Source: Chromatiales bacterium
GTDB taxonomy: Bacteria > Pseudomonadota > Gammaproteobacteria > SZUA-152
Direction: 5' to 3'
Assembly (NCBI GenBank): GCA_026982555.1
Contig: JALSGT010000106.1
Coordinates: forward strand, 1-54,845
DNA length: 54,845 nucleotides
In this document: positions 38,347 to 48,384 of the stretch, one piece after another
Layout of the letters: every line of letters starts with the position of its first letter
Numbering within the stretch: position 1 is the stretch's first letter
Program-made: the position numbers and the translations under genes
The notes under the pieces: model-generated
The model's input: the letters and a program-made list of their open reading frames with translations, nothing else
The model's database searches: none
What the model was told of the DNA's origin: nothing

Positions 38347-39496
38347 AGGCGTGGTTGTACAGCGTTGTGAGTAATTTTGCAAAACCGGGTTGTGTTAATT
38401 CACTTTGCAGCTGCATATACGACCACTGGTGCTGGTCACAAAGCAGGGGCGCGGCGAAGGCCAGCTCTGCGGGCAGAGGATAGTGTTGGCCATTAATGAA
38501 CAATGTGTTGTTGTTTGTCATTTTGTTTGCAATAAAAGCAAATCGTGTTTGTTCATTACGGTATAGCCTGTCTTTTGTTGAAAAGGCCTGTAAAAACCGG
38601 TGTTCATCGAGTGTTTCGATGTTTTCCGCCGGGTATTCATTTTTTGCTTCGGTGATGAATTCACCAAACCAGCGGTTAATGCTGGCATCGTCAGTCAGCA
38701 TTTTTTGCAGAATACGCCGTACCTGGGTGAGGGCATCGCAGGATATTTCGCCGGGGTGTTGTTGCAGCCGGAGCATGGGGTCGGAAAACCGTTGTGCAGC
38801 GGTGAGTTGTGCAGCCACATGGTCTGCAAAACTGTTGAGCAGTTCGGCATGGCTGGGGGCGCGAAAACCCACGGAGAGGGTGATACAGTCTTCCAGTGCA
38901 ATACCATGATGGGCAACTCCCGGAGGCAGGTAGAGCATGTCGCCGGGGTGCAGTGTCCACTCTTGTGTGGCAACGAATTCACGCATGATGCACAAATCAG
39001 TATCCGGCAGAAAATTATCATCAGGCACGGGGTCTGTGCTGATCTGCCAGCGGCGTGTGCCATGGGCCTGAATCAAAAAAACATCATATTGGTCCGTGTG
39101 TGGGCCCACGGAGCCCTGTGCCGGCGCGTAGCTGGCCATGACATCATCAACACGCCAGTTGGGGATAAAGTTAAACTGTTCGCGCAACTCTGCCAGTTCG
39201 GGCACATAACGATTGCACTCCTGCACCAGCAATGTCCAATGGGTTTCCGGCAGTTCAGCAAAGCGCTTTTCAGGAATAGGGCCGTATTCCACCGTCCAGG
39301 GTGCCGTGCCTGCCTGTTCCAGTACCAGTCGGGATTCCACTTCGGACTCGCAGCAAAGACCGGCCAGTTCTTCCGGTGAAACAGGGGACGTAAAACCCGG
39401 CAATGCATCACGAATCAACAAGGGTTGTTTTTGCCAGTATTCAGCCAGAAAAGTCTCGGGGCAGCGGTTGCCCAAGAGTGTCAACGGTTCATTCAT
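38330..39496 (-). CDS. roxA: JmjC/cupin ribosomal oxygenase, RoxA (YcfD) family
   Basis: A 388-residue 2-oxoglutarate and Fe(II)-dependent oxygenase. E. coli RoxA hydroxylates an Arg of ribosomal protein L16, and the same role is likely here. The metal motif HTDQYDVFLIQAHGTRRWQI is visible, with the second His in PPGVAHHGIAL. The N-terminal WQKQPLLIRDALPGF is typical. ATG 39494-39496 is chosen because the protein family starts near this NEPLTLLG. The 3' end overlaps the GNAT gene by 17 bp. Confidence 0.9.
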   Translation of the reverse strand: MNEPLTLLGNRCPETFLAEYWQKQPLLIRDALPGFTSPVSPEELAGLCCESEVESRLVLEQAGTAPWTVEYGPIPEKRFAELPETHWTLLVQECNRYVPELAELREQFNFIPNWRVDDVMASYAPAQGSVGPHTDQYDVFLIQAHGTRRWQISTDPVPDDNFLPDTDLCIMREFVATQEWTLHPGDMLYLPPGVAHHGIALEDCITLSVGFRAPSHAELLNSFADHVAAQLTAAQRFSDPMLRLQQHPGEISCDALTQVRRILQKMLTDDASINRWFGEFITEAKNEYPAENIETLDEHRFLQAFSTKDRLYRNEQTRFAFIANKMTNNNTLFINGQHYPLPAELAFAAPLLCDQHQWSYMQLQSELTQPGFAKLLTTLYNHAYVYFT

Positions 39497-39708
39497 GGCA
39501 GTAGTGTACGCGAAGCTGTCGCATGGGTGGAGAGGGGCGGTTTTAGCGGCAGGGCAAATACAACGTAAACACAAAAAAGCAGGCAAAAAAACAGGCCGCG
39601 CCAAAGGAGTGCGCGACCCAAAAAGAGGAGAATGCGACGGTTACTGCGTGAGAGGGAGGAACTACCGTCGCGCCCTTCGATATTAAGTATGTAAACATCG
39701 GGTGACAT
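39493..39708 (-). CDS. Possible small membrane protein upstream of roxA
   Basis: A 71-residue frame starting at ATG 39706-39708 has one strongly hydrophobic helix (FLGRALLWRGLFFCLLFCVY) after a Ser- and Arg-rich N-terminus. Its stop overlaps the roxA start as ATGA, a pattern typical of coupled genes. The ribosome site is weak, and the overlap may be coincidence. It would otherwise be the 5' leader of roxA. Confidence 0.25.
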   Translation of the reverse strand: MSPDVYILNIEGRDGSSSLSRSNRRILLFLGRALLWRGLFFCLLFCVYVVFALPLKPPLSTHATASRTLLP

Positions 39709-40036
39709 TTCTGTGAGCTGCGTCACAGAATGGCCCAGAGTCACGCCCAAAGGTGTTATCCCGGGAAATGCAGGATAAAAAAAAGGGCGCTTGCGCGCCC
39801 TTTAAAAGGGAGAGTAATCATGCAATAAAACCCAGGGGAGGGAGAGGGTTGTATCGCACATGTGTTTATTAGCAATGTGTGTGCCAGCTTTAACCTGGGT
39901 TTACCGATTGGCACAGAATGGGGGGTTGATACGGCACAGACAAAAAAACGTGGCATTGTTGTACCGTTTTTCACCAGCCCAGGATAGAAGAGTGACGGTT
40001 TTTTGTTATTCCGGTGTCCGGATTTTGTCGGAAGCA
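39497..40036. other. Spacer between roxA and purB
   Basis: This 540-bp spacer holds the small uncertain frame at 39493-39708, a minus-strand terminator for purB at 39774-39803, and 230 bp downstream of purB with no supported gene. A short repeated ATGTGT motif occurs near 39858-39882. The roxA promoter must lie in the left part, but no clear boxes were found. Confidence 0.5.
39774..39803 (-). terminator. Rho-independent terminator of purB
   Basis: AAAGGGCGC at 39782-39790 pairs perfectly with GCGCCCTTT at 39795-39803 around a four-base loop. Read on the minus strand the stem is followed by an uninterrupted T-run (39774-39782). It lies 234 bp beyond the purB stop. On the plus strand there is no T-run. 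Confidence 0.85.
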
Positions 40037-41449
<1,413 letters not shown>

Positions 41450-41613
41450 CTATATTCGGCGGTCGCGGGGATCAGGGAACATGGCTGTTCGCTATTCACC
41501 GGTAAAAGATGATGTTTATAGGGGCGACGGCTTGCGTAAAAAGCTGCCTGCTTTATATTCACGGCTTTTTGCCGACATCCCGGCTTTATCAACTATCAAG
41601 GAAGAATAATTTT

Positions 41614-42903
41614 GTGTCACAGCTTATTTTGCGTCTGGTTTTTGTCTTTTTGTTCAGTTTTTATCCGTTGGCGGTTTCAGCCGTGCCTTTCGGTACTTAC
41701 GATCCGCGTTCCATTGCCATGGGCGGGGCGGGTGTCGCTTCGGGCAACAGCGCCAATGCGGTGTTTTTTAATCCCTCCCTGTTAGCGCAATATACGTCAC
41801 GTAAACACCGTGCGCGTAATTCCAGTTATGTGTTTCCGGTGGCCAGCCTGAGTGTGTCGAAAGTGGCTGAAGATATTGCCGATCTGGCGGACAGTAACCC
41901 GGAGCAGATGTTGTCCGACTCGATAGCCGCTTACAACGCCGATCCCACTCAAGTCAGCGCAGCAGAGGGCGTGCTTACAGCCTCCCGCAACCTGCAAAAT
42001 GATTTGGACCCCATTGCCAATGAATCGGTTTTTTTCGATGGCATGGTGGGCATGGTGATTGGTATTGGTGACCGTCGAGAGGGGGGTGCGTTTGTTATCA
42101 GTCGGCGTTTTGTTGGCGATGGCATTGCTGAGCAGAGCGCTGCCGACAAACAGTTGCTGGCTGATTATATTGAAGGTCTGGATTTTATCGTCAGCGCGGG
42201 TGTCAGTGGTGCGCCGCATCCTGAACTGTTTGATGGTAACGGTAATCTGCTGGATCAGACCAACAGTCTGACCAGTAGCGCCACTGGTCGAGGATTGTTA
42301 TTGACAGAGCTGGGTATCGCCATGTCCTGGGGCATTGAACTGTTCCGCAATAAAATCGATGTGGGTTTTACACCAAAGTTTGTGCAAGGCACCACCTATG
42401 AATACAACGGTACTCTGGGTAGTTCTCAACTGGGTACCACTGAACGCAAGGAAGACAAGGACTGGCAATTCACATTGGATGTCGGCGTAAGCAAAGCTGT
42501 GAACGACAAACTTAAGCTTGGTCTGGTGATGAAAAATCTTGTTCCGCTGGACTTCGACACCCAGTCCGGTGGAAGCATCAGGATTCAACCCCAGCTACGT
42601 GCCGGGGCCGCTTACCGTACAGCGAAATGGGGGTACTGGGCGCTGGATGTGGATGTGCTGGAAAACAAATCCATCGGTGGTGGTGACAGTACACAGTATT
42701 TATCGCTGGGCGGGGAATATTTTGTAAATACCTGGGCATTGCGTGCGGGCTATAAACAAAATATCGTGGGTCGTGGTGACTTTGCAAAGGGCGTTTTTAC
42801 GATGGGAACAGGCTATCACTTCATGACTGTGAATCTCGATGTTGCCTATATCAACTCCGGGCCGGAGAGAGCCGTTTCACTGCAAGTGAGTCGTCGTTTT
42901 TAG
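41614..42903 (+). CDS. TraF_2/FadL-like outer-membrane beta-barrel protein
   Basis: A 429-residue secreted protein. The signal peptide (LILRLVFVFLFSFYPLAVSA) is followed by VPFGTYDPRSIAMGGAGVAS and a NAVFFNPSLL segment, the hallmark of the family annotated as conjugal transfer TraF (plasmid) and related to FadL/OmpP1 barrels. The C-terminus ends in an aromatic residue (VSRRF), as outer-membrane proteins do. No conjugation gene is nearby. GTG 41614 with AAGGAAG nine bases upstream gives a proper signal peptide; an ATG 105 bases earlier does not. Confidence 0.8.
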   Translation: MSQLILRLVFVFLFSFYPLAVSAVPFGTYDPRSIAMGGAGVASGNSANAVFFNPSLLAQYTSRKHRARNSSYVFPVASLSVSKVAEDIADLADSNPEQMLSDSIAAYNADPTQVSAAEGVLTASRNLQNDLDPIANESVFFDGMVGMVIGIGDRREGGAFVISRRFVGDGIAEQSAADKQLLADYIEGLDFIVSAGVSGAPHPELFDGNGNLLDQTNSLTSSATGRGLLLTELGIAMSWGIELFRNKIDVGFTPKFVQGTTYEYNGTLGSSQLGTTERKEDKDWQFTLDVGVSKAVNDKLKLGLVMKNLVPLDFDTQSGGSIRIQPQLRAGAAYRTAKWGYWALDVDVLENKSIGGGDSTQYLSLGGEYFVNTWALRAGYKQNIVGRGDFAKGVFTMGTGYHFMTVNLDVAYINSGPERAVSLQVSRRF

Positions 42904-43072
42904 ATGTTATGGATATTGGTTGTCAGTGAAGACAGTGACGTGAAAATAAGGAATACACTGTCGCTGGATTTTTGGAATGGGGGGTGTTTATTCCGAAAAT
43001 TCCGGATAGTGCCCACTCTACGAACAGCGCAGGCTTTTTGTTCGAGCGCCTAAGCGTTTTAACTGGCCCCGT

Positions 43073-43087
43073 TTTCGCGTAGCGAAA
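43073..43087 (+). other. Short perfect hairpin upstream of the porin-like gene
   Basis: TTTCGC and GCGAAA form a six-base-pair stem around GTA. The surrounding 254-bp spacer also contains a GGAAT/ATTCC pair near 42974 and a CGAACA/TGTTCG pair near 43021-43053. None has a clear T-run. They may be remnants of small palindromic repeats or an mRNA leader structure. Confidence 0.35.
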
Positions 43088-43158
43088 TAGCTCGCTGCGG
43101 AGTAGTTTTATTATCATTTCAGCTACCACAAAAATTAAATTATTGGAGAGAGAAAAAA

Positions 43159-43776
43159 ATGAAAACCCATGGTGTTTTTTTTCAAATCGTAGTATGTGTC
43201 GGTTTTATGTATTCCGTTAGTGCTACTGCTGGTGAGTGGCGATTTGCACTGGCTGTTTCCTATATCAGTGGTATGAATGATGTTGCTGATTTGTATAGTG
43301 ATAATATCGAGAATGAGGTGGCGGGAGCTGATGTTTCCTCGCTGACTATTCCGATTGGCACAAGCTTTCATCCTTACTATGAATTTGACACCGGGTTTGG
43401 GCTTGGTGCGGGTATTGGGCCTGCTATCCTTCTTTACACCAAATCAAGTTCAGGTTCCCGTAATTATGACTATTTAAATATTCCAGTAAATGTTGATATT
43501 CGCTACTCATTTTCGAAGACAGGGGTTGCGCCCTATTTGCGAGCAGGTGTACGAAAAAATAATACCTCCGGTGACTATGAAATTGGTGATAATGCAGGCA
43601 TGTTTTATGGTGTTGGTGTTGAGTTCCGAACGTCCAGTCGCGTACATCTGGGTGTCGAGGTTGCAAAGGATAATTCAGAAATAGAATTCATCGTAGTCGA
43701 TCAGTTTGGTTATAGAAGTGGCAGCAAAAAGATAAAACCGACAGGTTTAATGGTATCACTTTACGCTATATTTTAG
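43159..43776 (+). CDS. Porin-like outer-membrane beta-barrel protein
   Basis: A 205-residue protein with a signal peptide ending near SVSATAG. The mature part alternates polar and hydrophobic residues as in an eight-strand OmpA/OmpX-like barrel, with segments such as SFHPYYEFDTGFGLGAGIGP and VAPYLRAGVRKN. The C-terminal strand ends LMVSLYAIF, with the terminal Phe typical for barrel insertion. No specific role can be given. The gene is somewhat AT-rich and stands alone, with GGAGAGAG before the ATG. Confidence 0.7.
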   Translation: MKTHGVFFQIVVCVGFMYSVSATAGEWRFALAVSYISGMNDVADLYSDNIENEVAGADVSSLTIPIGTSFHPYYEFDTGFGLGAGIGPAILLYTKSSSGSRNYDYLNIPVNVDIRYSFSKTGVAPYLRAGVRKNNTSGDYEIGDNAGMFYGVGVEFRTSSRVHLGVEVAKDNSEIEFIVVDQFGYRSGSKKIKPTGLMVSLYAIF

Positions 43777-44281
43777 AGAGTGGGTTTGGGGGATTGATGT
43801 GTGGGTGAAGATTTCGATGATACTGGTTGAAAAAACAGATTTCAGGAAGGTATGTTTATAAGTGGTTTCTTCCTGTAGTAGTCAATTTATTTTCTATTGT
43901 TTCAGATCTTCAGCGTAAGTGGGAATAGCCGGGCTACACTAATACACGCTAGCCTGGGCTGTCGTCGGGCCTGTTGACTCGTTGAAAGCTAATAAAGTTT
44001 GTGGTTTTGATTGCTTAAAAAAATCAAGAAAGGTAATAACGCTGAGGATTATCGGTCATTTTCCCGGCCTTTTTATCCATAACGATAAAAAGTGGGAAAA
44101 TGGTTGTCGCACTTCATCGTTTTTGTAGGGCTGGTGTTGAAATATTTGTTTTAAGCCGATACCATCGGGGTCAGTTGGCACCGGAGTTGGTGCAGGTTCA
44201 TCCACTTTTCTCGTGCGCATTGTTGGATAAATGCAGTGAAAGGAAACGGATATTCTCACTCGTGATTTGAGGACGTATTTT
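43777..44281. other. Spacer before the multicopper oxidase gene
   Basis: The 505-bp spacer has no supported ORF. It contains a CAGGAAG/CTTCCTG pair near 43843-43880 that may terminate the porin-like gene, a GGGCT-rich imperfect repeat near 43930-43960, and an 18-bp imperfect inverted repeat at 44057-44102. The ribosome site GAGG at 44269-44272 serves the oxidase gene. Confidence 0.5.
44057..44102. repeat. 46-bp strong imperfect hairpin
   Basis: CATTTTCCC and CTTTTTATC (44057-44065, 44069-44077) pair with GATAAAAAG and GGGAAAATG (44084-44092, 44094-44102). The structure is nine plus nine base pairs with a three-to-one internal loop and a six-base apex. It is the strongest secondary structure I noticed in this spacer. 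It lies 180 bp upstream of the oxidase gene and could be a terminator, an mRNA element or a small repeat. Confidence 0.8.
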
Positions 44282-46384
44282 ATGCGCCGTAGTATTGTAA
44301 TAAGGACTGTTACGCTGGCAGTTTGTTTTGTTGTTTTGATTGTTTTATCCGGTTGTGGCGGCGGTGGCGGCTCCAACAATGATACTTCCAACGAGAAACC
44401 GATAGCAAAGATTTCACCCGAAGCTGAACAGTTTGTTCAGGTTGGGGGCAGCCTTAATTTTAGCGGAGATAACAGTAGTGATCCTGATGGGGATCAACCG
44501 CTGAGCTACCAATGGACATTTTCCGGTACTGCGACTTCGATTCAGCAATCAACTGACAGTAACACCGGAATGGTATCGTTTTCCGAGGTTGGCACGGTTA
44601 CCGTAAGACTGGTGGTAACGGATAGCCTGGGGCTGGCATCGGATGCCGCCATCATCACGGTCAACGTTGCCGCAGCCAACGAGAATCAGTCACCTGCGGG
44701 ATCATTCAGTCATGATAACGGTAATGGCAGTGTTGGCGGTACCGGCAATTTCACGATTACCGCAGGCAGCACGGTTGTATTTACCAGTGCGGTAACTGAT
44801 CCGGAAGGTGACCCCTTAAGTTATGCCTGGGATTTCCAGGGCGGGAGCCCGGCGACATCAGACAGCAGTGACACCGTCACTGTCAGTTATCCAAATGCGG
44901 GCACTTTTTCCGTATCGCTGGTTGTCAGTGATGACAATGCCAACAGTGTGACTCTTCCGGAAACACCACTGCTGGTTACAGTGATTGCAGCGCTTCCGGC
45001 TTTTCAGCATCTGCCGGTATTAGTGCCAACGATGGAAGGTGATGTCGCAACCTATACTTTAAATGCCGAGGAAAACGTTGACGTTGTGGTTAAAACGCCG
45101 GAGGGAAGCTGGACAACGCCGATGATGCGTTACAATGACTTATCGCTTCCGCCAGTTATTGTTGCCAAACGTGGCGATACTATCGCGGTGAAGGTTAACA
45201 ATAATCTTATTGCCAGCGGTGAAGATACAACGGTACATTGGCACGGGTTCAAGATTCCAGGCGCTCAGGACGGTGGACCCGATATCCCGATTCCTGCGGA
45301 CACTTCAAAAACTTACAGTTTTACTCTTGTGCAGCCCGCAGCTTCACTCTGGTTTCATCCTCATGCCCATGGCACGACCGCTACGCAGGTCTATAAAGGT
45401 CTGGCAGGCGCATTCATTCTGACCGACGATATTACTGATGCCCTGGAAACCGGCAATGAACTACCTTCGGGCGAATATGATATTGCTCTGTTGGTTCAGG
45501 ATCGCCAGTTTGCTGAGGAAACCAATGCTTCTGGTGTGCGGGATCTCGTCTATCAGGTGGGTATGAATGGGGTATTGAGTGATCGGATATTGGTTAATGG
45601 CGTTGAAATGCCTGCCCTGGATGTAGCGGCAAGCCAGTACCGGTTCCGCTTATATAATGCTTCCAACGCACGTACTTATGACTTTGCTCTGGACAATGGT
45701 GCTGATTTTTATGTGGTTGGCAGTGATGGCGGGCTTTTGAATACACCCGTACTTGTTGATCATGTTCTGCTGGGTGCGGGTGAGCGTGCTGAAATTGTGG
45801 TGGATTTTCGTAACCGCCTTAATCAACAGGTCACATTAATCAGTCGGGCAGTTAACAACACGAGTGCCGATTCTGATGTGATGCGCTTTGACGTGAACAG
45901 AGAAGTGACAGACCCGGTGGTTTTATATACCAGCTTACCTGCCAGTGCAGAAATCAACACTCGATTAACAGAAGCGGAAGCAAGTGTTACCCGGGATTTT
46001 GTGATGAGTATGGGGATGGGGGCTGATGGCGTGGAGTTTTTTATCAATGGAAAGAGTTTCGATATGAGTCGTGTTGATGAGACTGTTGCTTCAGGTGCGG
46101 TTGAAATCTGGAATATTCAAAATACCTCGATGGTGGAACATCCATTCCACGCCCATGCAATACAATGGCAGGTACTTGATCGTGGGCCGACGGGTGGAAT
46201 ACTGACACCCGCCAGTGGTGTTGAGCTTGGCTGGAAAGATACCGTGCTGGTGCAGCCCGGAGAAACGGTCCGCTTTATTGGGAAATTTGATCCGGTTGTG
46301 AACAGTGGATTGTATATGTACCACTGCCATATTCTGGAGCATGAAGATGCCGGTATGATGGGGACCTTTGAAGTGCTGCCATAA
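44282..46384 (+). CDS. PKD-containing multicopper oxidase lipoprotein
   Basis: A 700-residue protein. A lipoprotein signal (VLIVLSGC) is followed by a Gly-rich linker, two PKD-like domains (about 30-125, with SYQWTFSG, and 130-235, with SYAWDFQG) and a multicopper oxidase. All four copper motifs are present: TVHWHGFK near 318, LWFHPHAHG near 358, HPFHAHAIQW near 622 and MYHCHILEHEDAGMM near 682. It should oxidise a metal ion or organic donor and reduce O2 outside the cytoplasm. The likely substrate is Cu(I) or Fe/Mn, given the metal-efflux genes downstream. ATG 44282 follows GAGG; a TTG 15 bases upstream is less likely. Confidence 0.9.
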   Translation: MRRSIVIRTVTLAVCFVVLIVLSGCGGGGGSNNDTSNEKPIAKISPEAEQFVQVGGSLNFSGDNSSDPDGDQPLSYQWTFSGTATSIQQSTDSNTGMVSFSEVGTVTVRLVVTDSLGLASDAAIITVNVAAANENQSPAGSFSHDNGNGSVGGTGNFTITAGSTVVFTSAVTDPEGDPLSYAWDFQGGSPATSDSSDTVTVSYPNAGTFSVSLVVSDDNANSVTLPETPLLVTVIAALPAFQHLPVLVPTMEGDVATYTLNAEENVDVVVKTPEGSWTTPMMRYNDLSLPPVIVAKRGDTIAVKVNNNLIASGEDTTVHWHGFKIPGAQDGGPDIPIPADTSKTYSFTLVQPAASLWFHPHAHGTTATQVYKGLAGAFILTDDITDALETGNELPSGEYDIALLVQDRQFAEETNASGVRDLVYQVGMNGVLSDRILVNGVEMPALDVAASQYRFRLYNASNARTYDFALDNGADFYVVGSDGGLLNTPVLVDHVLLGAGERAEIVVDFRNRLNQQVTLISRAVNNTSADSDVMRFDVNREVTDPVVLYTSLPASAEINTRLTEAEASVTRDFVMSMGMGADGVEFFINGKSFDMSRVDETVASGAVEIWNIQNTSMVEHPFHAHAIQWQVLDRGPTGGILTPASGVELGWKDTVLVQPGETVRFIGKFDPVVNSGLYMYHCHILEHEDAGMMGTFEVLP

Positions 46385-46569
46385 TGGCAGAAGGATGTAA
46401 AAAAGAATTGTATAACGGGTTATCTTTTAATATTGCCAAAAAAGAAGGCAGTGATGTGGCTGGATTATTTCGGACATGCCTGAAGGGTTTTTTCCGGGGT
46501 GGAATCTGTCCGCAAGCGCACAAATTAAGAAATTCTTTTCTTGAAGAAAAATATCGGGGTCGCCGATAG
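46384..46569 (+). CDS. Possible small protein after the multicopper oxidase
   Basis: A 61-residue frame whose ATG overlaps the oxidase stop by one base (TAATG). It is basic, with two cysteines in its C-terminal half (RTCLKG and GGICPQAH) and an N-terminal GCKKELYN. There is no signal peptide and no family I recognise. The overlap suggests coupling, but the codon pattern is not persuasive and it may be untranslated sequence between the oxidase and the czc genes. Confidence 0.3.
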   Translation: MAEGCKKELYNGLSFNIAKKEGSDVAGLFRTCLKGFFRGGICPQAHKLRNSFLEEKYRGRR

Positions 46570-46612
46570 AGACGGTTGACTACCGGGCGTGCTTACAGCA
46601 GAATCGTTATCG

Positions 46613-46939
46613 ATGCGAAAATTTCTGATCTCCATATTAGTGCTGATGAGCCTGTGCTCCGGGTCGGCTTTTGCCTGGGATAAACACGCTGCGTCGATGT
46701 CAAATCATGGGGTGGCCGTTGCTATGGATATAGCTGCAGGTCATGATCATTCCGGTGATTTCTCCCAAAACGGATCGTATCCTGATGACCATTGCGGCCA
46801 TGGCGCAGCACATCTAGTGGGCATTTTTTATGATGCTTCGCTGAAAACACTGAATATCGATCATAGCTACCGTGCTGTTGCGGTGGTTTCCTTGGCTTCG
46901 CTGTACATCTCTCCGCTACTCCGACCTCCTATCGTTTAA
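46613..46939 (+). CDS. Small secreted His-rich protein preceding czcC
   Basis: A 108-residue protein with a signal peptide (MRKFLISILVLMSLCSGSAF, cleavage near AFA). A metal-ligand-rich centre follows, with HDHSGDFSQNGSYPDDHCGHG carried over residues 44-64. A hydrophobic C-terminus reads VVSLASLYISPLLRPP. Short proteins of this build often open czcCBA-type operons, and a periplasmic metal-buffering role is plausible. It lies 87 bp before czcC. ATG 46613 is chosen because it begins a proper signal sequence. Confidence 0.65.
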   Translation: MRKFLISILVLMSLCSGSAFAWDKHAASMSNHGVAVAMDIAAGHDHSGDFSQNGSYPDDHCGHGAAHLVGIFYDASLKTLNIDHSYRAVAVVSLASLYISPLLRPPIV

Positions 46940-47025
46940 TCCTTTATTGTCTTTTTTCGTGCGCAGCTGTGCTTGTTGCGGCAGTGCGTGCTTTTTTTGT
47001 ACAAGATTTTTGAAGGATTATTCTT

Positions 47026-48384
47026 ATGTTGTTAACACGTATTTTTTATATGGGTGTTTGCATTTGCTGGCTGTTGCCCATGGCAGCAGTGGCCGATGTC
47101 GGCACTTCTCCCGGCATTAGTCACACCACTGACACCACTGACACCACTGATAGTAGCGTTACCAGCACTATTGTTAGCGCTACAGGGGTGGATAAAGTCG
47201 ATCCGGCATTGCCAGCATTTATCCAGCAGGTTTGGACAGAAAGCCCCGCTGTGCAAGGAGCTCAGGCGGCAATAGAGGCTGCGCGGGCCCGTCGCGACGG
47301 GGCAGACAGGCCGTTGCACAATCCGTCACTGGGGCTGGATGCTGAACGTACTGATATCAATACCAGCACCGTTGGTTTAACCCAGACGCTGGACTGGAGT
47401 GACAAGCGAGGTGCATTGGTCAATATTGCCACACAGGAGGAGCAGGCCGTTCAGGCTGCTTTTCAGGAAGTCCGGCGCAGCACAGCGCTGGAGGCACTGA
47501 ATGCGTTAGTGGGTTTTTCCACGGCGCGTGAAATGCAGAAACTGGCGAAACATCGCACGCAATTGATGCAGACCCTGGTGGACACGGCGACACAACGCCA
47601 GGCCGCAGGCGATATGCAGGCACTGGATGTGATATTGGCTCAGGTGGCGTACAGCGAAGCATTGATGACGCAGGCGGAGGTTGAAAGCACATTGAGCGAA
47701 GCCGAGGCCGCTTTACAGGCCGTCAGTGGTTTGATGCAATCGCCGTCACAATGGCCGTCGTTACCCAGTGCGCTCGCGTTGCCTTCTGCACAAGAAACTG
47801 AAAGCACGGCATTTGAAAGCTTGCCAAGGCTGGCTATGTTGCGCAGCCGTGTGGAGGCAGCCAGGGCACGGATCAGTCTGGCAGAGAAGAGAGGGCGCAC
47901 TGATCCGACGCTTGGTATCCGGGCTGGTAAGGAAGACAGTGAAACGTTGTTGGGACTGAGTCTGGAAATCCCGCTTTTTGTGCGCAACAGCTTCAAGGCA
48001 GAGGCGCGTGCTGCTTCTCATGACGCCATCGCTGAAGAGCAGGCGTACCGTGACGCTTATCGACGCGCCAGGGCTTATTTTACCGGTGCGCTTGCGCGTT
48101 ATCAAAATACCAGTCATGCCTGGCGTGTCTGGTTGGCGGCCGGCCAGCATGCGCAGCGTGAGCAAATGAGTTTACTGGATCAACTGTGGCAGGTGGGTGA
48201 ATTAAGTGTCACGGATTATCTCATTCAGGCCAAACAAAATATCGATACACAAGAGGCTGCAACCCGTTTGCTGGGCGAGACCCGGCAGGCGCATTTTGCC
48301 TGGCTGGCGGCGTCCAATCAGGTTGAACGCTGGTTGGGTCTGGCACAGCACGATATCGAAACGAATTCCGGAGAATCAAAATGA
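47026..48384 (+). CDS. czcC: Outer-membrane efflux protein, CzcC/TolC family
   Basis: A 452-residue outer-membrane channel with a signal peptide ending near AAVADVG. A short Thr-Asp repeat (TTDTTDTTD, encoded by nine-base repeats near 47121-47150) follows. The outer membrane factor domain has two TolC-type halves with long coiled coils, including NPSLGLDAERTDI and LGLSLEIPLFVRN. It would form the exit duct for the RND pump. GAAGGA precedes ATG 47026, and the stop overlaps czcB by four bases. Confidence 0.88.
   Translation: MLLTRIFYMGVCICWLLPMAAVADVGTSPGISHTTDTTDTTDSSVTSTIVSATGVDKVDPALPAFIQQVWTESPAVQGAQAAIEAARARRDGADRPLHNPSLGLDAERTDINTSTVGLTQTLDWSDKRGALVNIATQEEQAVQAAFQEVRRSTALEALNALVGFSTAREMQKLAKHRTQLMQTLVDTATQRQAAGDMQALDVILAQVAYSEALMTQAEVESTLSEAEAALQAVSGLMQSPSQWPSLPSALALPSAQETESTAFESLPRLAMLRSRVEAARARISLAEKRGRTDPTLGIRAGKEDSETLLGLSLEIPLFVRNSFKAEARAASHDAIAEEQAYRDAYRRARAYFTGALARYQNTSHAWRVWLAAGQHAQREQMSLLDQLWQVGELSVTDYLIQAKQNIDTQEAATRLLGETRQAHFAWLAASNQVERWLGLAQHDIETNSGESK

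Noticed and set aside
47121-47150. Nine-base repeats in czcC considered as a regulatory or CRISPR-like array
   Set aside because: They simply encode a Thr-Thr-Asp repeat in the linker after the signal peptide and there are no spacers.
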